64,000 nt of DNA. Origin: Deltaproteobacteria bacterium (GTDB lineage Bacteria; Myxococcota; XYA12-FULL-58-9). This document shows positions 8,466 to 17,441 of the stretch, in pieces. Position 1 is the stretch's first letter. Each line of letters starts with the position of its first letter. The DNA lies in assembly GCA_016218825.1 (NCBI GenBank), contig JACRCV010000082.1, forward strand, positions 54,637 to 118,636. The letters run 5' to 3'. The translations under genes and the position numbers were made by a program. The notes beneath the pieces are model-generated. The model saw nothing but the letters and a program-made list of their open reading frames with translations, was not told where the DNA came from and did no database searches.

Positions 8466-9620
8466 TCAGAGCAGAAACCGCAGCTTGTAGAACAGCTGCT
8501 CCAACATCTTGTCGAGCGCCGGGCGGCGGTGCCAGGAGTCGCGGTCGATGCGCAGCGCCCGCGCCAGGTCGGCGCGGAACGCGTGCTGCAGTTGCAGCCC
8601 GAGGGCCTCGTCGACCGCGACGATGTTGGCCTCGAGGTTGTGGCGGACGCTGCGGTGATCCATGTTGGCGCTGCCGATGCTGCACCAGCGGCCGTCGACG
8701 ACCGCGGTCTTGGCGTGCAGCACGTTCTCGGTCCACTCGTAGATCTCGATGCCGGCGTGCATGAAGCGCGAGTACAGCGCTCGCGACGCGTAGCGCACCG
8801 CAGGGAGATCGGTCCGGCCGGCGAGCAACAGCTGCACCCGGACGCCGCGCCGGGCGGCGAGCAGCAGCGCTCTGCGGATGCTGCGCCCGGGGATGAAGTA
8901 GCTGTTGGTGATGCAGATCGAGGTCGTCGCGTGCCGGAAGGCGCGGCGGTGGGCGCGCCGGATCCGGGCGCGCTCGCCGAAGCGGTTCTCCAGCACCTGG
9001 ACCCTGACCCGGCCGGCGTCCGCGACCGGCCCCGCCCGACCCACAAAGCTGTCGCCGGTCACCTGCCTCCAGGTGCGGTTGACGAGACGGGCGAGCACGG
9101 TCGCCGCCGGGCCGCGGACCACGGCGTGGGTGTCGTGCCAGCCCCGGCCACCCTCGGCGAGCGGCGCATAGTCGTCGCCGATGTTCAGGCCGCCGATGAA
9201 GGCGGTGTCCTCGTCGACGACCAGGATCTTGCGGTGATCGCGGCGCCAAAATCCCCAACGGTGGCGCCACGGGATCGGCGGCCGATACACCGCCAGCGCG
9301 CCGCCGGCCTCGACGAGCGGCGCGAAGAAGCCGGCCGAGGTCGCGAACGAGCCGAAGCCGTCGACGAGCACCCGCACCCGCACCGCGCGCCGCGCCGCCG
9401 CGGCCAGCGCGTCGCGAAACCGGGCCCCGGTGGCGTCGGCGGCAAAGATGTAGCTGGTCAAGACGACGCTGTGCTCGGCAGCGGCGATCGCCGCCAACAT
9501 GGCCGGGTAGGTCTCGATGCCCTCGATCAAGAGCGCCACGGCGTTGCCGGCGATCACCCGGCCGCGCTCGAGCGTCCGCGCGCCGAGGTCCCGTTGCCAG
9601 TCGACGAAGCGCCGCCACAT
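8466..9620 (-). CDS. Phospholipase D-type cardiolipin synthase (ClsB-like)
   Basis: 384 residues with two complete HKD motifs: RRDHRKILVVDEDTAFIGG (His129, Lys131, Asp136) and LHAKTAVVDGRWCSIGSANMD (His302, Lys304, Asp309). Two such motifs in one chain form the phosphatidyltransferase active site that joins phosphatidyl groups to make cardiolipin. There is no N-terminal pair of membrane helices, so it resembles the short ClsB/YbhO type rather than ClsA. The strong positive charge and a hydrophobic C-terminus (LEQLFYKLRFLL) would allow peripheral membrane binding. It is convergent with tldE (18-bp gap) and divergent from the next gene. A related phosphatidylserine- or phosphatidylglycerol-linked transferase activity cannot be excluded. 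Confidence 0.88.
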   Translation of the reverse strand: MWRRFVDWQRDLGARTLERGRVIAGNAVALLIEGIETYPAMLAAIAAAEHSVVLTSYIFAADATGARFRDALAAAARRAVRVRVLVDGFGSFATSAGFFAPLVEAGGALAVYRPPIPWRHRWGFWRRDHRKILVVDEDTAFIGGLNIGDDYAPLAEGGRGWHDTHAVVRGPAATVLARLVNRTWRQVTGDSFVGRAGPVADAGRVRVQVLENRFGERARIRRAHRRAFRHATTSICITNSYFIPGRSIRRALLLAARRGVRVQLLLAGRTDLPAVRYASRALYSRFMHAGIEIYEWTENVLHAKTAVVDGRWCSIGSANMDHRSVRHNLEANIVAVDEALGLQLQHAFRADLARALRIDRDSWHRRPALDKMLEQLFYKLRFLL

Positions 9621-9658
9621 GGCCTGACGTTACCACGAGAGCCGCCGCGACGGATGCC

Positions 9659-9687
9659 TCGGCAGGTGCGCCGAACCCTGCTAGGGT
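9659..9687 (+). promoter_or_regulatory. Candidate promoter of the 311-aa exported protein gene
   Basis: TCGGCA (9659-9664), 17-nt spacer, TAGGGT (9682-9687). The gene starts at 9714 with AGGAGG at 9704-9709, giving a normal short leader. Confidence 0.35.
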
Positions 9688-9713
9688 GGCGACTGTCACC
9701 ACCAGGAGGAGCC

Positions 9714-10649
9714 ATGCTTCATGATCCACGCGTCATTCGGCCGAGCGTGCGGCCCGTCGTTTGCCTGGCGCTGGCGCTCGCCGGCTCGGGGGCGGCGCGG
9801 GCCGCGAACCTCGCCGGCACCTGGGAGATCCAGTCGATGGGGGCGGACCGCGAGGTGAAGGTCGAGCAGCAGGGGACCAAGATCATCGCGCATCGGATCA
9901 TGTGGCCGGAGTTCGAGGGCCAGAAGTACAAGCTCGAGCACCTGTACCGCGGGCAGCTCTCCGGCGCCAAGCTGCAAGGCGACCTGCTGGTCAAAGAAGA
10001 AGAGGTGCCGAGCTTCGAGGTGCTGCGCGCCTTCACCGGCAGCGTGACCTCCGACGACCGCATCACCCTCGACGGCTTGCCGATGAAACGCGTCGGCGCC
10101 GCTCTTCCCGGCGCGGCAACGCCCGCGCCCACCGTCGCTCCCGAGGCGACGCGACCGAGCGAGGCGCCGGGCAGCGCCAAAGCGCCGCCGCCGCCGCCGC
10201 CACCACCGCCGTCCGCGCCGCCGCCGACCGGGCCGGCGAAACCCGACTCGGGCAGCGCCGCCGATCCAGGTACGGGCTTGTTCGCGAGCATCATGAGCTC
10301 GCCGGGCATGCAGGGCCTGTTCGCGCTGGCGCTCAGAGCCGACATCCCGGAGGAAGCGAAGAGCCTGGTGGATGAGGCCGACCGACTCTACGGCAACGGC
10401 GCCTTCGAGCGCGCCCTGGCCAAGTATGTCCGGGCGCAGCAAGTGGCCGGCGGCCAACACGCCGAGTTCTTGCATCGGATGGGTCGCTGCGATCTGAAGC
10501 TGGCACGTTTCGACGAGGCCCACGAGCTCTTGCGCCGGGCGCTGCGGCTCGACCCCGCGAACCCCGAGGTCAGGAAGGATTACACCCAGGCGGAGCAGCG
10601 GGTGGCGCGCGGCAAGGGCAAAGGCAAAGGTCGGGGCAAGGGTCGGTGA
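9714..10649 (+). CDS. Exported proline-linker protein with C-terminal TPR
   Basis: 311 residues from ATG 9714, chosen because AGGAGG lies just upstream and a signal peptide follows (VVCLALALAGSGAARAA). The mature N-terminal part (about 30-125) is a small beta-rich domain beginning NLAGTWEIQSMG, like lipocalin/TIGR-type 'amount of extracted product' domains, but no family is certain. A low-complexity Pro/Ala linker follows (about 130-180, with a run of ten prolines). Residues about 215-295 form two or three tetratricopeptide repeats (YGNGAFERALAKYVRA, LKLARFDEAHELLRRALRL). The tail is Gly/Lys/Arg-rich (GKGKGKGRGKGR). It is probably a periplasmic scaffold; function is unknown. Confidence 0.75.
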   Translation: MLHDPRVIRPSVRPVVCLALALAGSGAARAANLAGTWEIQSMGADREVKVEQQGTKIIAHRIMWPEFEGQKYKLEHLYRGQLSGAKLQGDLLVKEEEVPSFEVLRAFTGSVTSDDRITLDGLPMKRVGAALPGAATPAPTVAPEATRPSEAPGSAKAPPPPPPPPPSAPPPTGPAKPDSGSAADPGTGLFASIMSSPGMQGLFALALRADIPEEAKSLVDEADRLYGNGAFERALAKYVRAQQVAGGQHAEFLHRMGRCDLKLARFDEAHELLRRALRLDPANPEVRKDYTQAEQRVARGKGKGKGRGKGR

Positions 10650-10676
10650 CCGGGGGCGTGCGTCCCGGGTCGGACG

Positions 10677-12491
10677 CTACTCGACGGTGACGCTCTTCGC
10701 GAGGTTGCGCGGCTGATCGATGTCGGTGCCGCGTAGATCGGCGACGTGGTACGCGAGCAGCTGCAGCGGCACGGTCGCGACGACCGGCGTGAAGATCGGA
10801 TCGACGTCCGGCACCTCGATGACGTGCTCGGCGAGCGCAGCGACGTGCTCGTCACCGCGGGTCACGACCGCGATGACCATGCCGTCTCGGGCCCGCACCT
10901 CTTGGATGTTCGCGACGATCTTGTCATAGAGCGGGCCCTTGGTGGCGACGACGACCACCGGGACGCCTGATTCGATGAGCGCGATCGGCCCGTGCTTCAT
11001 CTCGCCGGCCGCGTAGCCCTCGGCGTGGACGTAGGAGATCTCCTTGAGCTTCAGCGCCCCTTCGAGCGCCACCGGATAGCCGTAGCCGCGCCCGAGATAG
11101 AGCGCGGAGCGCGCCTGCGTCACCGCGGTGGCGATCTCCAGAATCCGCGCCTCCTGGTGCAGGACGTCTTCGACACAGAGCGGCAGGCGCCGCAAGCCGT
11201 CGATCAACGCCGCCGCCCGTGCCGCGCTCAAGCCGCGCCGCCGGCCGACCCCGATCGCCAAGAGGTAGAGGGCGATGACCTGGGTGATGAAGGCCTTGGT
11301 CGAGGCGACTCCGATCTCGGGACCGGCGTGGGTGTAGAGCACGTGCCCGGCCTCGCGGGCGATGGACGAGTCGAGGACGTTGACGACCGCCAACACCGGG
11401 GAGCGCAGCACGCGCGCCTCCTTGATCGCCGCCAGCGTGTCGGCGGTCTCGCCCGATTGGCTGATCGCGAGGGTCAAGGTCTCCGGCCCCATCAGCGGGT
11501 GGCGGTAGCGCAGCTCGCTCGCCAGGTCGACCTCACAGGCGACGCGCGCCAGCTCTTCGAGCGCCAGCCGACCGACCAGCCCCGCGTGGTAGCTCGTGCC
11601 GCAGGCGGTCAGCATCACCCGCTGGTGTTTGGCGACCACGTCGACCACGTCGCCCTCGAGGGTCACGTCGTCACCGGTCGCCGCCAGCCGGCCGCGCAGC
11701 GTGTCCACCACGGCGCGCGGCTGCTCGAAGATCTCCTTGTGCATGAAGTGCTTGTGGCCGTCCTTCTCGGCCATCACCGGCGACCAGTCGATGGTGCGGG
11801 CGCGGCGCGTCACCGGGGCGCCGCTCATCGTCACGATCTCGGCGACGCCGGGACGGATCACCGCGAGCTCGCCCTCCTCCAAGACCTTGACCTGGCGGGT
11901 GTAGGGCAACAGCGCCGGGATGTCGGAGGCGATGATCCCCAGACCCTCGGCGACGCCCAACACCAGCGGCGAGGCGTTCTTGGCCACGACGATGGTGTCG
12001 GGCTCCCGCGGCGAGATCACCGCGATCGCGTAGGCGCCGCGCACCCGCTGCAGCGCCAGCCGCACCCGCGTGAGCAGCGACGCGCCCGGGGTGGTCGCGA
12101 TCAGGTGGCCGACGATCTCGGTGTCGGTCTCGCTCCCGAAGTCCCGCCCCTGGGCGAGGAGCTCCGCTCGGAGCTCGAGGAAGTTCTCGATGATGCCGTT
12201 GTGGACCAACACCACGTCGTCGACCCGATGCGGGTGGGCGTTCTCTTCCGACGGCTTGCCGTGCGTGGCCCAACGGGTGTGGCCGATGGCGATGGTCCCG
12301 GGGAGCGGCTGGTCGCGCAGCAGGTCGGCGAGCTCCTTGAGCTTCCCTTTCCTGCGGTGCAAATGGATCACACCGGCGGCGATGGTCGCGATGCCCGCGG
12401 AGTCATAGCCCCGGTACTCCAGGCGGCGGAGGCCGTCGAGGACGTCGATCGCGGCCTGAGCGCTGCCGACGATGCCGACGATGCCGCACAT
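10677..12491 (-). CDS. glmS: Glutamine-fructose-6-phosphate aminotransferase (isomerising) GlmS
   Basis: 604 residues, full length for the family. The N-terminal glutaminase begins MCGIVGIVG, so Cys2 becomes the nucleophile after Met removal; TRWATHG and HNGIIENF are glutamine-site motifs. Two SIS sugar-phosphate isomerase domains follow (ACGTSYHAG and SQSGETADTL, then GRGYGYPVALEGALKLKE), and the C-terminus ends NLAKSVTVE as in GlmS proteins. It makes glucosamine 6-phosphate from fructose 6-phosphate and glutamine, the first step towards UDP-GlcNAc for peptidoglycan and lipopolysaccharide. Its ATG shares one base with the glmU stop, so glmU and glmS are translationally coupled. No glmS ribozyme-like structure is seen in front of it. 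Confidence 0.98.
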   Translation of the reverse strand: MCGIVGIVGSAQAAIDVLDGLRRLEYRGYDSAGIATIAAGVIHLHRRKGKLKELADLLRDQPLPGTIAIGHTRWATHGKPSEENAHPHRVDDVVLVHNGIIENFLELRAELLAQGRDFGSETDTEIVGHLIATTPGASLLTRVRLALQRVRGAYAIAVISPREPDTIVVAKNASPLVLGVAEGLGIIASDIPALLPYTRQVKVLEEGELAVIRPGVAEIVTMSGAPVTRRARTIDWSPVMAEKDGHKHFMHKEIFEQPRAVVDTLRGRLAATGDDVTLEGDVVDVVAKHQRVMLTACGTSYHAGLVGRLALEELARVACEVDLASELRYRHPLMGPETLTLAISQSGETADTLAAIKEARVLRSPVLAVVNVLDSSIAREAGHVLYTHAGPEIGVASTKAFITQVIALYLLAIGVGRRRGLSAARAAALIDGLRRLPLCVEDVLHQEARILEIATAVTQARSALYLGRGYGYPVALEGALKLKEISYVHAEGYAAGEMKHGPIALIESGVPVVVVATKGPLYDKIVANIQEVRARDGMVIAVVTRGDEHVAALAEHVIEVPDVDPIFTPVVATVPLQLLAYHVADLRGTDIDQPRNLAKSVTVE

Positions 12492-13906
12492 CAGTGACCG
12501 CCCCTGGTCTTCGGGGTGGCGCCGAGACGCCGTCGCAGCCGGGTGGCGTAGCCGTCGCGGTTCTCCTGTCGGGCGCGGCCGAACGCCAACGCGTCTTGCG
12601 GCACGTCTCGGGTGATGGTCGAGCCGGCGGCGACGTAGGCGCCCTCGCCGACGGAGACCGGCGCCACCAGGGTCGAGTTCGAGCCGATGAACGCCCCCGC
12701 TTCGATTCGGGTGCGGTTCTTGATCGGGCCGCCGTCGTAGTTGCAGGTGATGGTGCCGGCGCCGATGTTGCTCGCCGCGCCGATCTCGGCGTCACCGAGG
12801 TAGGCCAGGTGGTTGGCCTTGGCGCCGCGGCCGAGCCGCGCTTTCTTCAGCTCGACGAAGTTGCCGACCCGCGCCCCCTCCTCGAGGTGGGCGCCGGGCC
12901 GCAGGCGGGCAAACGGGCCGGCGACCGCGCCGCGCTCCAGCACCGCGCCCTCGGCGTGCGAGAACGCGTGCACCCGGGCGCCGGGGCCGATGACGGCGTC
13001 TCTGAGGACCGACGGGCCCTCGATCTGGGCGCCGGCGCCGACCCGGGTGTTGCCGTAGAGCTGGACCCCGACGCCGATGACGACGTCCGCGCCCAGCACC
13101 ACCGTGCGGTCGAGCCAGGTGTGCTCGGGCGCGTGGAAGGTGACGCCTCGCGCTTGATGTGCCTGCACCAGCCGCGCGCGCAGGATCTTCTCGGCGGCCG
13201 CGAGCTCGGCGCGGGTGTTGACGCCCAAGACCTCGGAGGCGTCGTCCACCAGCACCGGGACCGCGCCAGAGAGCCCGGCGGCGATGGCGACGACGTCGGT
13301 CAGGTAGATCTCGTGCTGGGCGTTCTTGCGGTCGAGACGACCGACGGCGCGGCGCAGCAGCGCCGCCCCACAGAGGTAGACGCCGACGTTGACCTCGTCG
13401 ATCCGGCGCTCGGCGGCCGCGGCGTCCTTCTCCTCGACCACTCGCAGCGCCCGGTCGCCGTCGCGAATGACGCGGCCGTAGCCGGTCGGGCGCGGCAGGC
13501 GGGCGGTGAGCATCGCGAGCGAGTGCTTCTTCAAGGCACGTTCGAGCGGCGCCACGGTCTCGGGGCGCAAGAGCGCGACGTCGCCGTAGAGGATCAAGAC
13601 CCGACCGCGCCACGTCGGGAGCGCCGCGAGCCCGGCGCGCACCGCGTCGCCGGTGCCGAGCGGCTCGCGTTGCACCGCGAAGAGGAGCGGCGCTTTGGGG
13701 AACGCGGCGACCAGGGTCTCGCGGATGCGGGTGCCGTGCGGATCGATGACGACCACCACCGGCCGGGCGCGCCGCGCCAGCGCCAGGCGCACCGCGTGCA
13801 CCACCAGCGGCTCACCGGCACAAGGGTGCAGGACCTTCGGGAGGCGCGAGCGCATCCGCTTCCCCTGTCCCGCGGCGAGGACGAGCGCGGCAAGCTGAGC
13901 TTTCAT
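12491..13906 (-). CDS. glmU: Bifunctional GlmU (GlcN-1-P acetyltransferase / GlcNAc-1-P uridyltransferase)
   Basis: 471 residues. The N-terminal pyrophosphorylase domain has the nucleotide loop LAAGQGKRMRSRLPKVLHP, then QREPLGTGDAV and LYGDVALL. The C-terminal half is a left-handed beta helix built of hexapeptide repeats (GPGARVHAF, EEGARVGNFVELKKA, GAGTITCNYDGG, AGAFIGSNSTLVAPV). It converts glucosamine 1-phosphate to UDP-GlcNAc in the last two steps of the route opened by GlmS. The pair is transcribed leftwards from a good TTGACA promoter. There is no Shine-Dalgarno sequence at the ATG, and the -10 box ends 8 nt before it. Confidence 0.97.
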   Translation of the reverse strand: MKAQLAALVLAAGQGKRMRSRLPKVLHPCAGEPLVVHAVRLALARRARPVVVVIDPHGTRIRETLVAAFPKAPLLFAVQREPLGTGDAVRAGLAALPTWRGRVLILYGDVALLRPETVAPLERALKKHSLAMLTARLPRPTGYGRVIRDGDRALRVVEEKDAAAAERRIDEVNVGVYLCGAALLRRAVGRLDRKNAQHEIYLTDVVAIAAGLSGAVPVLVDDASEVLGVNTRAELAAAEKILRARLVQAHQARGVTFHAPEHTWLDRTVVLGADVVIGVGVQLYGNTRVGAGAQIEGPSVLRDAVIGPGARVHAFSHAEGAVLERGAVAGPFARLRPGAHLEEGARVGNFVELKKARLGRGAKANHLAYLGDAEIGAASNIGAGTITCNYDGGPIKNRTRIEAGAFIGSNSTLVAPVSVGEGAYVAAGSTITRDVPQDALAFGRARQENRDGYATRLRRRLGATPKTRGGH

Positions 13907-13914
13907 CGTGCTCG

Positions 13915-13943
13915 CGTGTAGCCGCCGCCCCTGGAGGTGTCAA
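13915..13943 (-). promoter_or_regulatory. Promoter of glmU-glmS (consensus -35)
   Basis: On the minus strand: TTGACA (complement of 13938-13943), 17-nt spacer, TACACG (complement of 13915-13920). The -35 is a perfect match to the housekeeping consensus. The -10 ends 8 nt before the glmU ATG, again suggesting a leaderless or nearly leaderless transcript. Confidence 0.5.
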
Positions 13944-14017
13944 GCACGGCAGCCCCCTACGAGGCGACCGCCCGGCGTACGGCCGATAGCGCTGCTCCTG
14001 CCAAGAACGGCAGATAA

Positions 14018-14047
14018 TTGGCGGTTCTCCGGCGGCTAGCATACCAT
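14018..14047 (+). promoter_or_regulatory. Candidate promoter of the OmpA/TSP3 gene
   Basis: TTGGCG (14018-14023), 18-nt spacer, TACCAT (14042-14047); the ATG is 7 nt further and has no Shine-Dalgarno sequence. Confidence 0.35.
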
Positions 14048-14054
14048 CCCACCG

Positions 14055-15740
14055 ATGGCGGGGGCCTTTTCGAAACCCGGGTTGCCTCGAGCGCTCTGCG
14101 GACTGCTGATGCTCACGAGCGCGACCTCGGTCTTGGCGGCGGGCGACGTGACGCGGTTCCACGCGCCGGTGACCGCCACCGGCCTGTTGGGCGCCGACGC
14201 GGCCGAGCCCTTGTACCCCATGCAGTTCTCGGCCGGGGCGGTGGTGGGCTACGTGCACAACCCGCTGGTCTGGTTGTACCCCGACGGCACCTACGACCCG
14301 GTCATCGGCCGCCAGCTCACCCTCGATCTGACCGGCGCCGTGGGCATCATTCGCCGCGTCGACGTCGGCGTCGACCTGCCCCTCACCCTGATACAGCACG
14401 GCTTCGAGTCCGCGGGCCTCGGGTCGCTGTCGGGCGCGGCCATCGGTGACTTGCGCCTGTTGCCGCGGCTCTACCTCCTCCCGGAGCGGTCGTTTCCGGT
14501 CGGCGTCGCCTTCGTTCCCGAGCTCACCTTCCCCACCGGCAGCGCGAACCGTTTCGTCGGCGACCGTGGGGTCACCTTTCGTCCCCGAGCGGTGGCGAGC
14601 TTGCCGCTGCCGATGGTCCGCGCCACCGGCTCCGTCGCCTACCGCCTGCGCAAGAACGGCGACGCCGGCGGGGTGACCATCGGTGACGAGCTCGAGGCAC
14701 ACCTGGGTGTGGAGGCGAGCCTCGCGCCCTTGTCGCTGCCGCTCGCGGCGCTCATGGAGCTGTCGATCAACACCGCCGCCGCGCACCCGCTCGCCGGTGA
14801 CGGCCTGACCGGGATCGAGCTGTTGGCCGGCGGTCGCGGTCGGATGCTGACGGCGGTCGTCGTCACCGGTGGCGCCGGCGTCGGGCTCACCCGCGGCTTG
14901 GGGACGCCGGCCTTTCGCCTGCTGTTGGGCTTCGCGTTCGCGCCGGTGCCGCCCGACCAGGACCGAGACGGCATCCCCGACATGGTCGACGAGTGCGTCA
15001 CCGAGCCCGAGGACTACGACGGCTTCGCCGACCTCGACGGCTGTCCGGAGCGCGACAACGACAATGACGGCATCCCCGACGCCGAGGACGCCTGTCCGAA
15101 CGCGCCCGAGGACCTGGACGGCGATCAGGACGACGATGGCTGCCCCGAGGGGCGGGTCCAGGACGAGGATCGAGACGGCCTCCCCGACGACGTCGACCAG
15201 TGCCCCGCCGACGCCGAAGACCGTGACGGCTTCGAGGACGCGGACGGCTGTCCGGACTTGGACCACGACCACGACGGCGTCCTCGACGATCGCGACCAGT
15301 GCCCGACCGAGAAGGAGACCATCAACGGCATGGATGACGAGGACGGCTGTCCTGACGAAGGCATCGGCAAGACCGAGGTCGTTGCCGCGGTCAAGATCGA
15401 GATCCGCGACACCGTGCTGTTCGAGACCGGCAAGTCGACCATCAAGGATGAGTCGAAGCCGCTGCTCAACGAGGTGTCGCTGCAGATCCTCGCCCACCCC
15501 GAGATCAAGAAGATCCGCGTCGAGGGTCACACCGACGACCGCGGCCCCGAGGAGGACAACCTCTACCTGAGCCAGGATCGCGCCGACGCCGTGCGCCGTT
15601 ACCTGATCGGGCGTGGCGTCGCCAAACAACGGCTCGAGGCGGTGGGCTACGGCGAGACCCAACCGATCGACAGCAACGCCACCGCCGCCGGCCGTACCCG
15701 CAACCGGCGCGTGGAGTTCGTGATCGTGGAGAGCAACTAG
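14055..15740 (+). CDS. OmpA-family outer-membrane protein with thrombospondin type 3 repeats
   Basis: 561 residues with a signal peptide (RALCGLLMLTSATSVLAA). Residues about 30-300 alternate strands like a small outer-membrane barrel. Residues about 300-440 hold calcium-binding thrombospondin type 3 repeats, each with DxDxDGxxD and CP pairs (DQDRDGIPD, NDNDGIPDAEDACP, DEDRDGLPDDVDQCP, DHDHDGVLDDRDQCP). Residues about 450-555 are the OmpA peptidoglycan-binding domain (VEGHTDDRGPEEDNLYLSQDRADAVRRYL shortened here to its key HTDD and LSQDRA motifs; final RTRNRRVEF). The protein should span the outer membrane and grip the cell wall, with the calcium repeats as a stiff linker. rsmE begins 12 bp downstream. 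Confidence 0.9.
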   Translation: MAGAFSKPGLPRALCGLLMLTSATSVLAAGDVTRFHAPVTATGLLGADAAEPLYPMQFSAGAVVGYVHNPLVWLYPDGTYDPVIGRQLTLDLTGAVGIIRRVDVGVDLPLTLIQHGFESAGLGSLSGAAIGDLRLLPRLYLLPERSFPVGVAFVPELTFPTGSANRFVGDRGVTFRPRAVASLPLPMVRATGSVAYRLRKNGDAGGVTIGDELEAHLGVEASLAPLSLPLAALMELSINTAAAHPLAGDGLTGIELLAGGRGRMLTAVVVTGGAGVGLTRGLGTPAFRLLLGFAFAPVPPDQDRDGIPDMVDECVTEPEDYDGFADLDGCPERDNDNDGIPDAEDACPNAPEDLDGDQDDDGCPEGRVQDEDRDGLPDDVDQCPADAEDRDGFEDADGCPDLDHDHDGVLDDRDQCPTEKETINGMDDEDGCPDEGIGKTEVVAAVKIEIRDTVLFETGKSTIKDESKPLLNEVSLQILAHPEIKKIRVEGHTDDRGPEEDNLYLSQDRADAVRRYLIGRGVAKQRLEAVGYGETQPIDSNATAAGRTRNRRVEFVIVESN

Positions 15741-15752
15741 CTGCGACGCGCC

Positions 15753-16505
15753 ATGCGATCACCGCCGCCCGCTCATGACCCCGGGCCGACCCGGCGCCCG
15801 CCCCGCCTCTTCGTCGAGCTGCTTTGCCAAGGCACGGTGACCCTCAGCACCGGCCAGGCACACTACCTCACCCACGTGCTGCGACTCGGCCAGGGTGCGC
15901 CGCTGGTGCTGTTCGACGCCGCCGGCGGCGAGGCCGATGCGGTCTTGCTGCGAGCGCGCGGCGCGACGCTCGAAGTCGAGGTCGAGGCCGCGGTGACTCG
16001 GGCGCGCGGCTGGGACCTGACGGTGGCGCTCGCGGTCCCGAAGGGCGAGCGCGCCGACTGGGCGGTCGAGAAGCTCACCGAGGTGGGCGTCGCCCGCATC
16101 CTCTGGTTGCTGTCCGAGCGCAGCGTCGTGAAGCCGGAGCGCTTCGGGGCGCGCCAGGCTCGCTTGCAGCGCATCGCCGCCGCCGCCGCGAGTCAATCCG
16201 GTCGGGTGGGGTTGCCCGAGATCGTGGGCCCGATGCGCTTCGAGGAGTTCTTGACCCTGAGCGCCGAACACCGTTTGATCGCCGACATGAGCGGCGAGCC
16301 CATGCAGAGCTGGCTTTCGACACCATCGCCGCGGGTGGTGCTGCTCGGGATCGGCCCCGAGGGGGGCTTCGCCGCCGTCGAGCTCGAGGCCGCCGAGCGT
16401 GCGGCTTTTCACCGCTGCCGCCTGGGCGCCAACACCCTGCGGATCGAGACCGCCGCAGTGGTCGGCGCCGCGATGATTCTCGGCCAGACAGGAAGACCCG
16501 CGTGA
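15753..16505 (+). CDS. rsmE: 16S rRNA (uracil-1498-N3)-methyltransferase RsmE
   Basis: 250 residues. SPOUT-family RsmE signatures are present: HYLTHVLRL near the N-terminus (PUA-like part), ALAVPKGERADWAVEKLTEVG in the middle (quoted in part as KGERADWAVEKLTE), GIGPEGGF as the SAM-binding knot loop, and LGANTLRIETAA at the end. The enzyme methylates N3 of U1498 in 16S rRNA on assembled small subunits. The length matches the family (about 245). The stop codon overlaps the GTG of the following RDD protein (GTGA), so these two are coupled. Confidence 0.95.
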   Translation: MRSPPPAHDPGPTRRPPRLFVELLCQGTVTLSTGQAHYLTHVLRLGQGAPLVLFDAAGGEADAVLLRARGATLEVEVEAAVTRARGWDLTVALAVPKGERADWAVEKLTEVGVARILWLLSERSVVKPERFGARQARLQRIAAAAASQSGRVGLPEIVGPMRFEEFLTLSAEHRLIADMSGEPMQSWLSTPSPRVVLLGIGPEGGFAAVELEAAERAAFHRCRLGANTLRIETAAVVGAAMILGQTGRPA

Positions 16506-17440
16506 ACCGCATCACCTGCCCGCATTGTGGCTTCCAGAACTTTTCCATCTCCGCCTACTGCGGCAGGTGCGAGCGGCCGCTGCAAAAGGGAACACCACCC
16601 CCGGCTCGACCGGCGCCACCCCCGGCGCCAGCCGCCAAAGAGCCAGCGCCGCTTCCCGCGTCCTATACCCCGACGCCGGTGTCCGCCGCGGTGTCGCGTC
16701 CGGCCGCGGCGATGCCACCCCCGCCGCCGCGCGACACGCCCCGCCCCGTGGTGCGGCCGACGATGGCGGTGTCGGTGCCCGTGCCGCCGCCGCCGCCGGT
16801 GGCGGAGGTGGCGCCGGTGGCGCTGCCGATCGAGGTGCCGCGTGCCGGTGCCGCGACCGCCGCAAGGGCCGCGAGCCTCGACGACGAGCCGACGCCGCCG
16901 GACGCCGCGCCGCGGGCCGCGGTTGCGGAGGCGAGGCCGGTGGTCGAGATCGAGACCCAGGCAGCGTCGGGCCCGCGGTTGTGGGTCGCGCGGGGTATCG
17001 ATTTGCTGGTGCCGCTGGCGTTCGGCGTCGGTGTCGCGCTCCTCGAGTCGCTGTTAGACGGCGAGGTCTGGGAGGCGCGCGGTGTGTGGCTGCCGGACTA
17101 TCTCGGCGAGTGGCTCTACGTCCATCCGCACGCCGTGGTGCATGGCGCGGTGGCGGTCGCGGTCGGCAGCCTGGCCTACAACCTCGGGTGCACGCGGTTC
17201 TGGGGGCGGACGGCGGGGCGGCGGCTGGTGTGCACCGATCTGGTCACCACCGCGGGTCTGCCGCCGGGGCTCATTCGGATCACGGTGCGAAGCATCGCCA
17301 GCCTGGTGTCGTTTGCGGCCTTCGGCGCCGGTCACTTCTGGTCGGTCGTCGACCCGGAGCGGCGCTCATTTCACGACCGCCTCGCCGGCACCATCGTCGT
17401 CGATAGTCGCGGGGTCAGGTCGGCGCGCCCGGCCCTCTAG
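16502..17440 (+). CDS. Zinc-ribbon / RDD-domain membrane protein
   Basis: 312 residues from GTG 16502, which overlaps the rsmE stop by 4 bp. The protein opens with a zinc ribbon (Cys6, Cys9, Cys20, Cys23), followed by about 100 residues of Pro/Ala-rich low-complexity linker. The C-terminal 150 residues are an RDD domain: RGIDLLVPLAFGVGVALLE (first Arg-Asp pair), a central hydrophobic segment around HAVVHGAVAVAVGSL, and FWSVVDPERRSFHDRLAGT with the last Asp. RDD proteins sit in the inner membrane; some transport small solutes or sodium, but the substrate here is unknown. The cytoplasmic ribbon could recruit a partner. Confidence 0.8.
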   Translation: MNRITCPHCGFQNFSISAYCGRCERPLQKGTPPPARPAPPPAPAAKEPAPLPASYTPTPVSAAVSRPAAAMPPPPPRDTPRPVVRPTMAVSVPVPPPPPVAEVAPVALPIEVPRAGAATAARAASLDDEPTPPDAAPRAAVAEARPVVEIETQAASGPRLWVARGIDLLVPLAFGVGVALLESLLDGEVWEARGVWLPDYLGEWLYVHPHAVVHGAVAVAVGSLAYNLGCTRFWGRTAGRRLVCTDLVTTAGLPPGLIRITVRSIASLVSFAAFGAGHFWSVVDPERRSFHDRLAGTIVVDSRGVRSARPAL

Positions 17441-17441
17441 T

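Noticed and set aside
10186..10230. GCC/CCG-rich simple repeat
   Set aside because: It codes for the polyproline linker of the exported TPR protein and needs no separate explanation.
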